From: RYN-433 sp036558265
GTDB lineage: Bacteria; Planctomycetota; Phycisphaerae; Tepidisphaerales; Tepidisphaeraceae
NCBI GenBank assembly: GCA_036558265.1
Contig: DATBFY010000757.1
Coordinates: forward strand, 1 to 17,926
Direction of reading: 5' to 3'
Length of the DNA stretch: 17,926 nt
In this document: piece after piece, positions 7,277 to 13,154 of the stretch
How the letters are laid out: the number at the start of each line of letters is the position of its first letter
How positions within the stretch are numbered: position 1 is the first letter of the stretch
The notes under the pieces: model-generated
Database searches by the model: none
Told to the model about the DNA's origin: nothing
Seen by the model: the letters and a program-made list of their open reading frames with translations, nothing else
Translations under genes and position numbers: made by a program

Positions 7277-7723
7277 ATGCCCCCCGCCGAATTCCTTTTC
7301 ACCGCCAACGACCCATTCCTCAATCTCCTCAACACCCGCCCCGACGCCGGCGACGACCGCCTGCGCACCAACGACGACCTCATTCGCTGGATGGACCGCG
7401 CCGGCCTGATCCGCGCCGGCGACCAGCCCTGGCGCTGGAACGACAAGGCTGACCCGCTGCTCTCGCGCGTCAAGCGCTTGCGCGAATCCGTGCGCCAGGC
7501 CCTGGACGCCCGCACCCGAGGCGAACCGATCCCACCCGACCTCCTCGCCCAACTCCAGCGCGATGCCGCCGACGCTCCCGCCTCCCCGTCGCAGGTGACG
7601 CGCCCGGAGCACCTCCACGCCCTCCTCGCCCGCGCCGCCCTCGAGCTGCTGCGCCGTGACCCGTCGTCGGTCCGGTGCGAACCCACACCCGACGGCCAAC
7701 TTTGGACCGACCGACCTGTCTGA
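7277..7723 (+). CDS. ABATE-domain-like protein lacking the CGNR zinc finger
   Basis: A 148-residue protein resembling the N-terminal ABATE domain of CGNR zinc-finger regulators: FLNLLNTRP (14-22), DRLRTNDDLIRWMDRAGLI (27-45), and helices with SRVKRLRESVRQAL and LARAALELL. In full-length members a finger with CxxC and a CGNR motif follows. Here the chain ends at RCEPTPDGQLWTDRPV with only one cysteine. The stop codon lies at the edge of a 9-nt-unit palindrome that begins at 7726. It may be a natural single-domain form or a gene cut off at its 3' end. No Shine-Dalgarno is seen. The family call is tentative. Confidence 0.6.
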   Translation: MPPAEFLFTANDPFLNLLNTRPDAGDDRLRTNDDLIRWMDRAGLIRAGDQPWRWNDKADPLLSRVKRLRESVRQALDARTRGEPIPPDLLAQLQRDAADAPASPSQVTRPEHLHALLARAALELLRRDPSSVRCEPTPDGQLWTDRPV

Positions 7724-7725
7724 AT

Positions 7726-7848
7726 GCTCCTGACGAAATGACGGTAGCCACGGAGGACACAGAGAACACGGAGAGTCAAACAAGACCTGCTTCTCTCTCT
7801 GTGGCCTCTGTGTGCTCCGTGGTCTCTGTGCTGCATTTTGTTAGGATC
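7726..7848. repeat. Palindromic element with 9-nt tandem-repeat arms, copy 2
   Basis: The left end GCTCCTGACGAAATG is followed by GCCACGGAGGA, CACAGAGAA, CACGGAGAG. The right arm is the complement, ending in CATTTTGTTAGGATC. The layout and ends match the copy at 4454-4572. It starts 2 nt after the stop codon of the ABATE-like gene and ends 21 nt before the oxidoreductase start. It could end transcription of the first gene. Confidence 0.8.
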
Positions 7849-7869
7849 CCTACACCCCGCGAGGCCATC

Positions 7870-9045
7870 ATGCTCCACCGCCGCACCTTCCTGATCGGCG
7901 CCTGCGCCGCACTCGTCACCGCCAACCACTCCGCCCGCGCCGCGGGCCAAAAACTCCGCGCCGCCATCATCGGCCACACCGGCAACGGCGGTTACGGCCA
8001 CGGCATGGACGCCCTCTTTGCCAACCGCCCCGACATCGAAGTCGTCGCCGTCGCCGACCCCGACGACGCCGGCCGCGCCGCCGCCCAGCGCCGCTGCGCC
8101 GCCAAATCCGCCTACGCCGATTTCCGCGAGATGATCCAGCGCGAGCAGCCCAACCTCGTCAGTGTCGCCCCGCGCACCACGCCCTTCCGCCGCGAGATGC
8201 TCCTCGCCGCCGTGAACGCCGGCGCCCACGTCATCAGCGAGAAACCCTTCGTCCGCGCCCCCGCCGATGCCGACCAGGTCCTCGCCATCGCCGACAGGAA
8301 GGGCCTCAAGATCGCCGTCGCCCACCAGATGCGCCTCGCCCCCGCCGTCGTCCACCTCCAGAAGAAGATCAACCAGGGCCTCATCGGCGACCTCCAGCAA
8401 CTGCACGCCTGGGGCAAGCAGGACAACCGCGCCGGCGGCGAAGACCTCCTGGTCCTGGGCGTCCACCTCTTCGATCTGATGCGACTCTTCGCCGGCGACC
8501 CGCAATGGTGTACCGCCCGCGTCATGCAGGGCAACCGCGACGCGCGCCTCGCCGACGCCCACCCCGCCGGCGAAGACATCGGCCCGGTCCTCGGCGACCA
8601 GGTCGACGCCCAGTTCGCCTTCGACCACGCCGTCACCGCCACCTTCACCAGCCGCGCCAGGCTCCGCGACCACGCCGGCCACTGGGGCCTGGAGCTCGTC
8701 GGCAGCAAGGGCACCGCCCGCATCCTCGCCGACATCTGGCCGCGCGTCATGGTCAGCACCCCCGCCAGGTGGACCGACACCGGCCGCACCGATCAGTGGC
8801 GCCCCCTGGACGACGACCCCACCCTCAACGCCACTCCGGCCGAGCGCGCCGTCAACCCCGCCAACGCCCGCCTCGTGGACGACTGGCTGACCGCCATCAA
8901 GGAAAACCGCGAGCCCGCCTGCAGCGGCCGCAACGCCGCCTGGGCCGTCGAGATGGTCCTGGCCACCTGGCGCGCCGGACTAACGGGCACCCGAGTCAAA
9001 CTCCCGCTCAAGGACCGCACCCACCCACTCCTGAAACAGCCGTGA
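7870..9045 (+). CDS. Tat-exported Gfo/Idh/MocA family oxidoreductase
   Basis: A 391-residue protein. The N terminus MLHRRTFLIGACAALVTA carries a twin-arginine export signal (R4-R5). The mature part has a Rossmann-like fold start (KLRAAIIGHTGNGGYG, 28-43), VAVADPD (59-65), the family signature E124-K125-P126 in VISEKPF, AHQMRLAP (151-158) and GVHLFD (197-202), which supplies catalytic H199 and D202. Members oxidise or reduce sugars and polyols with NAD(P). Exported paralogues are numerous in planctomycetes, and their cofactor source outside the cytoplasm is unclear. GAGG lies 5 nt before the ATG. Longer frames upstream read through the palindrome. The stop codon falls inside a 30-nt direct repeat. 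The substrate cannot be told. Confidence 0.9.
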   Translation: MLHRRTFLIGACAALVTANHSARAAGQKLRAAIIGHTGNGGYGHGMDALFANRPDIEVVAVADPDDAGRAAAQRRCAAKSAYADFREMIQREQPNLVSVAPRTTPFRREMLLAAVNAGAHVISEKPFVRAPADADQVLAIADRKGLKIAVAHQMRLAPAVVHLQKKINQGLIGDLQQLHAWGKQDNRAGGEDLLVLGVHLFDLMRLFAGDPQWCTARVMQGNRDARLADAHPAGEDIGPVLGDQVDAQFAFDHAVTATFTSRARLRDHAGHWGLELVGSKGTARILADIWPRVMVSTPARWTDTGRTDQWRPLDDDPTLNATPAERAVNPANARLVDDWLTAIKENREPACSGRNAAWAVEMVLATWRAGLTGTRVKLPLKDRTHPLLKQP

Positions 9046-9108
9046 TCCGGTCCCCTCCCCCGCACGCGCCGCCCGACCGCCGTGATCCGGTCCCCTCTCC
9101 CGGACGCG
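9039..9108. repeat. Direct repeat of 30 nt, first copy containing a stop codon
   Basis: GCCGTGATCCGGTCCCCTCC and ten more bases at 9039-9068 recur at 9079-9108 with two mismatches, 40 nt apart. The TGA at 9043-9045 inside the first copy is the stop of the oxidoreductase gene. Confidence 0.75.
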
Positions 9109-9145
9109 ACCTTGGGCGCTCATCCTGCAACCGACTCAACGCGTC

Positions 9146-9220
9146 TGGGAGAGGGCCGGGGTGAGGGCAAGATCGGATGCCTCCTCGCGTCCAACACTGC
9201 CCTCACCCCGCCCTCTCCCA
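9146..9220. repeat. Inverted repeat of GGGAGAGGG / CCCTCTCCC type
   Basis: The arm at 9146-9169 (TGGGAGAGGGCCGGGGTGAG and GGCA) is the complement of 9198-9220 except for one missing base. CCCCTCTCCCG at 9092-9102 and CGGGAGAGGGAG near 9262-9273 form a second, outer pair around it. The purine-rich arm of the inner pair comes first. Repeats of this look occur between genes in many bacteria. It probably forms a strong RNA hairpin about 100 nt behind the oxidoreductase stop. Confidence 0.75.
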
Positions 9221-9295
9221 CGGGCGTTACGCATATCTACTATGAATACCCAGGGCCGCCCGCGGGAGAGGGAGAACGATCACCGCCAGCCGGTT

Positions 9296-9624
9296 CGGAG
9301 TTCACGCTTTAGCGTGCCTCGTCCTGATCCAATGAAGTTGCTCATTGGCTCATGATTACGCCACGCGTGTTTCCCCCTCGGCCCCGATCCGCGCGCCAGC
9401 AATCCGCAATTTTGTTGCGCGCCGATGACGCGCGCGGCGCAACCCCCTCCACGGAAAAATCAAAAAAATTCTCAACCCAAATCCCCAGCAAACCCCCACC
9501 TCCTCAACGTTGATCGCGCCCCGCGCGTCACCGCCGCGCAACGACGCCCCTATAGGTGGAGGACGCGCACTCATGACCCGCCAAACCGCCCCACGTGGGG
9601 CTCGCTTCAGCGAGCGAACTCCCG
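9296..9624. repeat. Long nested imperfect inverted repeat, about 330 bp
   Basis: The outer arms are GGAGTTCACGCTTTAGCGTG (from 9297) and, on the minus strand from about 9622, GGAGTTCGCTCGCTGAAGCG. Each contains its own small hairpin (9303-9316 and 9600-9615). Middle arms are TTGGCTCATGATTACG (from about 9345) against minus-strand TTTGGCGGGTCATGAGTGCG. Inner arms are 9414-9434 and 9522-9542, which agree at 19 of 21 bases. The centre is C- and A-rich. The order of arms is kept, so the whole unit could fold back on itself. It has no open frame that could be a transposase; a MITE-like element or a structured RNA are both possible. Confidence 0.55.
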
Positions 9625-9655
9625 CCGCCGCGTCGCGCAGGGACTACCCTCGTAC

Positions 9656-9685
9656 AACTTCCGAAAACTTCCGAAAACTTCCGAT
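9656..9685. repeat. Three tandem 10-bp units
   Basis: AACTTCCGAA occurs three times in a row (the last unit ends in AT), right after the long inverted repeat. No function is apparent. Confidence 0.75.
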
Positions 9686-9812
9686 CCTGCAAAAAAATCC
9701 CGCCCAAACCGCCCCGCTTAACCTCCCCCCGCCCTCCAGCGCCAAACGAACCCAAACCCACGCCCCTCACACCCTGGTCCTCCGCGGTTCAATCGCCTCT
9801 TGCCCTTTGCCC

Positions 9813-10838
9813 TCAATTCTTCCTCCCCAGCATCCGATCCAGCGAGTCCGACGTCTGGTAAACCAGCGCCTCCGGATAATGCATGTACGGGTGGAAGTAC
9901 TCGAACGTGCAATACCCCCGGTAGCCCGTCTGGTCCAATGCCTCCACCACCGCAGGCCAATCGGTCGTCCCGTCCAGCAGCGGCCGGAAGCTTTCCAGCG
10001 AGTAGTCCTGCCCCTTCTTGGTGTACTCCTTGAAGTGCACGTTGCGGATCCGCTTGCCCAGCACGTGGATCCAGTGCTCGGGGAACTGGAACATCATGAT
10101 GTTCCCCGTGTCGAAGTGGGCCCGGCAGTACTCGCTGCCGAATCCGTCCACGAACGCCGCGTGCTCCATCGGCGTCATCAGGTAGCCGTTGAAGAAGATG
10201 TTCTCGATGTTCAGCGACACCTTGAGCTTCTCGGCCTGCGGCAGGAGCTTGCCGATCGCCTCCTTCGCCCGCTTGTCGCACACGTCGTTGGGCACCGGCT
10301 CGTGATCGGTGCGCCAGGGGATGTGAACGGCCCCGGGCACGACCAGCAGGTTCTCCACGCCCAGGTCGTGCGCGGCCTGCGTCATCCTGCCTGCCAGTTC
10401 CATCCCGCGCGACCGCTTCTCCGGGTCGTTGCTCGAGAGCGGGTACGGCCAGAACAAAAACGAGCACACCCCGCTGATCGCGATGCCGATCTGGTCGGCC
10501 ATCCGTCGGATCTCCCCGAACTCGCGCGTGCCGGCCTTGGGAGACAGGTCGTTGTCCAGGTCGTAATTGAGCTCAATGCCATCGAACCCGGCGTCCTTCG
10601 CCAGTTGCAGGCACTGCCGCAGGTTCATCCGCTGCGGATACGGAAACGCCCAGAGATTGATCGACTTCTTCATCTCGTACCGCTTGGGCGCCCCGCGCAG
10701 CGCATCGGGCGGCGGCGACGGTTGCTGCTGGGCAACGGCCTGGTTCGGCCCCGCCAGCGCGGCGCCCCCCGCGGCGAGCAACGTGGCCAGGATCGCATCA
10801 CGACGGGACACCGGCGTCGGCTGGGCAGCAGGTTCCAT
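9813..10838 (-). CDS. Tat-exported xylose-isomerase-like TIM-barrel protein
   Basis: A 341-residue protein of the sugar-phosphate isomerase/epimerase (AP endonuclease 2) fold, close to hydroxypyruvate isomerase-like proteins. The N terminus has a twin-arginine signal (SRRDAILATLLAAGGAALAG, 11-30), so export is predicted. Metal-site residues expected for the fold are visible: E212 in NIENIF, H241 and D243 in HFDTGN, H268 in VHFKE and E313 in TFEYF. It would interconvert keto and aldo sugars or epimerise a sugar with a divalent metal. GGGGTGA lies about 7 nt before the ATG. It follows the decarboxylase-family gene (10911-11585) on the same strand after 72 nt, so the two may be co-transcribed, though one product is exported and the other is not. 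Confidence 0.85.
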   Translation of the reverse strand: MEPAAQPTPVSRRDAILATLLAAGGAALAGPNQAVAQQQPSPPPDALRGAPKRYEMKKSINLWAFPYPQRMNLRQCLQLAKDAGFDGIELNYDLDNDLSPKAGTREFGEIRRMADQIGIAISGVCSFLFWPYPLSSNDPEKRSRGMELAGRMTQAAHDLGVENLLVVPGAVHIPWRTDHEPVPNDVCDKRAKEAIGKLLPQAEKLKVSLNIENIFFNGYLMTPMEHAAFVDGFGSEYCRAHFDTGNIMMFQFPEHWIHVLGKRIRNVHFKEYTKKGQDYSLESFRPLLDGTTDWPAVVEALDQTGYRGYCTFEYFHPYMHYPEALVYQTSDSLDRMLGRKN

Positions 10839-10910
10839 GATCGCTCACCCCGGAATGTAAGAGGACGTGATTCGCACCGGCGCACGACGGCGACCGGATC
10901 GGAGCCGCAA

Positions 10911-11585
10911 TTATACGCTCCCGCCCCCCGCCGCCGCCCGAACTTTCCGCACGTAATCACTCAACGCCGCCAGCGGATCTTCCGCCGAGATGACCGGATG
11001 ACCGATCGCCACGAGTGCCGCCCCACCCTCCACCGCGCGCACCCCATCCTCCGCCCCGAACGTCCCCACGCCAACCGGGATGCTCACCGCCCGCATCACG
11101 TCCGCCAGCCACTGGGTCGAGTCCCGCGTCGCGTCCGCCCGACGCTGGTCCGCTCCGTAGTGCAGGTAGAGCATGTCCACGCCCCAGCCTTGGCACTGCA
11201 CCGCCCGGCCGGCCACGTCTTTGCACCCGATCAGGTCCACGACCACTTTGACCCCGGTTTCTTTCGACGCCGCGACGGCCGCCTGCACGGTCTCATCCGG
11301 CGCGTTGCCGCAGACGGTCATGTACTGCCCGCCCTGGGCGTGGGTCAGGTGCACGTTCTTGCCCCCGGAGTCCATCGTCTTGTAGTCCGCCAGAACCGGG
11401 TAATCCGGGAACGCCCGCTTGAGTTGCCCGATCGTCTTGACCCCTTCGGAGACGATCAGCGGCGTGCCGATCTCCAGGATGTCCACCCCCGCCTCGATCC
11501 CCAGGCGTGCGCAGGCGGCGGCGTGCTGGATGGTGGGGAAGTCGAGCGCGATCTGGATCAGCGGCTTGCGGGCAGGGGGGGTCAT
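10911..11585 (-). CDS. 3-hexulose-6-phosphate synthase / 3-keto-L-gulonate-6-phosphate decarboxylase family protein
   Basis: A 224-residue cytoplasmic enzyme of the OMP-decarboxylase superfamily. It has IALDF with D15, EIGTPLI with metal-binding E38, DYKTMD (67-72) giving the D-x-K-x-x-D triad, VVDLIG (115-120), LHYGADQ (141-147) at the position of the family's H-x-G-x-D, and GVGTFG (172-177) in place of the usual phosphate-binding GGI. The length equals that of full members. These enzymes condense formaldehyde with ribulose 5-phosphate or decarboxylate keto-gulonate 6-phosphate; the residues seen do not separate the two. No phosphohexulose isomerase gene is adjacent. An isomerase-like gene follows after 72 nt. 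No Shine-Dalgarno is visible. Confidence 0.85.
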   Translation of the reverse strand: MTPPARKPLIQIALDFPTIQHAAACARLGIEAGVDILEIGTPLIVSEGVKTIGQLKRAFPDYPVLADYKTMDSGGKNVHLTHAQGGQYMTVCGNAPDETVQAAVAASKETGVKVVVDLIGCKDVAGRAVQCQGWGVDMLYLHYGADQRRADATRDSTQWLADVMRAVSIPVGVGTFGAEDGVRAVEGGAALVAIGHPVISAEDPLAALSDYVRKVRAAAGGGSV

Positions 11586-11591
11586 GCGGGC

Positions 11592-11621
11592 GTTTTACCC
11601 GCGGCCGGTGCGTTTCGGCAA
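11592..11621 (-). promoter_or_regulatory. Possible promoter of the 11585 gene, nearly leaderless
   Basis: On the minus strand TTGCCG (11616-11621) is followed after 18 bp by TAAAAC (11592-11597), which ends 6 nt before the ATG at 11585. Both hexamers match four of six consensus bases. Transcription would start at or next to the start codon, in keeping with the missing Shine-Dalgarno. Confidence 0.4.
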
Positions 11622-11674
11622 GAAATGGCGGCAACGTGAGTTGTCGCACGCGTTGCCGCGATTCGTCAGACGGG

Positions 11675-11704
11675 TTGACGCTATGGCGTGAATCTGCATA
11701 TTCT
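11675..11704 (+). promoter_or_regulatory. Sigma-70-type promoter of tRNA-Glu
   Basis: TTGACG (11675-11680), an 18-bp spacer and TATTCT (11699-11704). It lies 44 nt upstream of the mature tRNA and in the right direction. Confidence 0.6.
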
Positions 11705-11748
11705 CAGCCGCGCGTGCGTCCTGGCGCGCGGTCCGTTTTTCCCGCAGC

Positions 11749-11821
11749 GGCCCCATCGTCTAGAGGCCCAGGACACCGCCCTTTCACGGCGGCGACAGGG
11801 GTTCGAATCCCCTTGGGGTCA
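11749..11821 (+). tRNA. tRNA-Glu (anticodon TTC)
   Basis: A 73-nt tRNA. The acceptor stem GGCCCCA pairs with TGGGGTC at 11814-11820, with A11821 as discriminator base. The anticodon stem CCGCC / GGCGG encloses CTTTCAC with anticodon TTC at 11783-11785. The T arm is CAGGGGTTCGAATCCCCT-like (GGGG / CCCC around TTCGAAT). The CCA end is not encoded. It lies between a promoter and a hairpin terminator as a single-gene unit. I see no second copy of its 3' end and no integrase, so there is no sign that it is a used integration site. Confidence 0.97.
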
Positions 11822-11838
11822 CTGATAAGCCACGCGAG

Positions 11839-11867
11839 AATCGCCCGGGAACGCCGGGCGATTTTCA
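11839..11867 (+). terminator. Terminator of the tRNA-Glu gene
   Basis: A perfect 10-bp stem AATCGCCCGG / CCGGGCGATT (11839-11848 and 11854-11863) with a 5-nt loop, followed by TTCATTT. It begins 17 nt behind the tRNA. Confidence 0.85.
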
Positions 11868-11979
11868 TTTGCTTTCCCAGCTTACCGAATCGGGCCGTGG
11901 TTCGCGTCCGTATCATTCGGCGTGCGTGCGGATCGTCGATTGACGTCCTCGCAACGCGCGAGAAAATGCCAGCGGGGGA

Positions 11980-12008
11980 TTGAGCGCAAAGCCCGCCTGT
12001 TGGATAAT
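11980..12008 (+). promoter_or_regulatory. Sigma-70 promoter of the zinc-ribbon operon
   Basis: TTGAGC (11980-11985), exactly 17 bp, then GATAAT (12003-12008). It predicts a start near 12015 and a 5' leader of about 65 nt before the ATG at 12079. It also argues against the in-frame TTG at 11980 as a start codon, since that TTG is the -35. Confidence 0.7.
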
Positions 12009-12078
12009 CCCGCGTCACTGCAGTCGTGGGTCGGTGGGTTTGGTCCGTGTTCATGTCCAATTGATGAAGGGTGTTGCT

Positions 12079-13101
12079 ATGTCGGGCAGCTTTTCGTGTG
12101 ACGCGTGTGGCAAGACGTACGCCTGGAAGCCGGAATTGGCCGGCAAGCGCGTGAAGTGCAAGTGCGGTAAGGCGATCACCATTCCCATCGATGACCCCGC
12201 GGGTGATGACATGGCCGACCTGGCGGTACCTGCGCCGGCACGGGGTGGCGGGGGCGGGGGCGGCGGGGGTGGCGGCGCGTGTCCGTCCTGCGGGGCGGCG
12301 GTCGGCGCGGGCGCGGTGATCTGCGTCAACTGCGGGCACAACCTCAAGACCGGCAAGAAGCTCTCGACCGCCAAGCAGGTCGGTGGCGGGGCGGCCGGTG
12401 GTGGCGGCGGGGCGGCCGCGGCCGAGTACGCCCCGGGGTACCGCTCGTACGGCGCGGTCAACACGTCGGATGGCGGGATGTCCGACAAGCAGAAGAAGAT
12501 GGTCATCTTCTCGTCGATCGCGGGAATCGCGGCCATCATCGCGGTGCTGGCGATCGTGATCATCCCGAAGGCAATGAAGGAGAAAAAACGCCTGGCGGAT
12601 GCGGACGCCCACAGCTCCAAGAAGATGGAGCGGCTCATCACCAATGTCGAGAGCGCCGGCGGGCTGCAGGAGGCGATGCGGCAGGGGACGCTGGGGCAGG
12701 GGTTGGAGCACCAGGACGTGTCGGCCCAGACGAAGCCGCCCTATTGGGCGATCGAGGAGCGTCACGCGAACATGCTGGCGACCCCCAACGTAAAGGTGGC
12801 CAAGAAGTTCATCCTCGGCCCGACCTCGCGCTTTAACGGGCACGATCACGCGCAGAGCGTCAAGCTGGTCAACGACCTGTACGCGCTGGGGTGCGGCAGC
12901 GTCGTGGTGATCAGCCCCGTGATGGCGGTGGACAACACCGAGGTCGCGGGGAGCATCGTCGCGACGCTGCCCACCGACAAGGCGGCCCGCACGAAGGTGT
13001 TCGCCTATTACAAGTCGCTGGACAAGACGGTCGAGCCGTTCGACCTGCCCCGCCAGACCGACATGGGGCAGAAGTGGATCTCGATCGAGTTCAAGGAATA
13101 G
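12079..13101 (+). CDS. Double zinc-ribbon, single-TM protein with unknown C-terminal module (family member B)
   Basis: A 340-residue protein. The head has C7-x2-C10-GK and LAGKRVKC27-x-C29-G, as in A and C. After a run of eleven glycines comes a second ribbon, C68-PS-C71-G ... C82-VN-C85-G, not found in A or C. A Gly/Ala-rich linker leads to one membrane helix (141-164) flanked by lysines. The C-terminal module (about 250-338) matches that of C: NGHDHAQS against SGRTHDQS, LPTDKAARTKVF against LPTDKPSRKKIF, and the closing GQKWISIEF against GQGYMSVEF. I do not recognise this module. AAGGG lies 7 nt before the ATG. The next gene follows after 53 nt, so B and C very probably share the promoter at 11980. 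The function is unknown. Confidence 0.85.
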   Translation: MSGSFSCDACGKTYAWKPELAGKRVKCKCGKAITIPIDDPAGDDMADLAVPAPARGGGGGGGGGGGACPSCGAAVGAGAVICVNCGHNLKTGKKLSTAKQVGGGAAGGGGGAAAAEYAPGYRSYGAVNTSDGGMSDKQKKMVIFSSIAGIAAIIAVLAIVIIPKAMKEKKRLADADAHSSKKMERLITNVESAGGLQEAMRQGTLGQGLEHQDVSAQTKPPYWAIEERHANMLATPNVKVAKKFILGPTSRFNGHDHAQSVKLVNDLYALGCGSVVVISPVMAVDNTEVAGSIVATLPTDKAARTKVFAYYKSLDKTVEPFDLPRQTDMGQKWISIEFKE

Positions 13102-13154
13102 GATCGCGCGCGCACAAGAACTGCGGAACAATTCGGGAAGGGTGCAAGTGACAC

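Larger units (their letters stand above)
9046..9812. other. Gene-free region rich in inverted repeats
   Basis: There is no supportable gene in these 767 bases. Open frames here have repeat-like translations and no start signals. The region holds a direct repeat (9039-9108), a GGGAGAGGG-type inverted repeat (9146-9220), a long nested inverted repeat (9296-9624), a triple 10-bp tandem repeat (9656-9685) and a C-rich tail leading to the stop of the TIM-barrel gene. The two flanking genes converge on it, so it may serve as a shared 3' region. Confidence 0.65.

Noticed and set aside
9510..11639. 709-codon open frame on the plus strand across the TIM-barrel and decarboxylase-family genes
   Set aside because: It runs through a non-coding repeat region and then antisense to two genes with clear family motifs.
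11749..11821. tRNA-Glu as an attachment site of an integrated element
   Set aside because: There is no integrase gene, no second copy of the tRNA 3' end in the window, and no change of gene content typical of a prophage or island.
11980..12078. Upstream TTG extension of gene B
   Set aside because: The TTG is the -35 of the promoter, the predicted transcript starts near 12015, and ATG 12079 has a Shine-Dalgarno and gives an N terminus like that of C.
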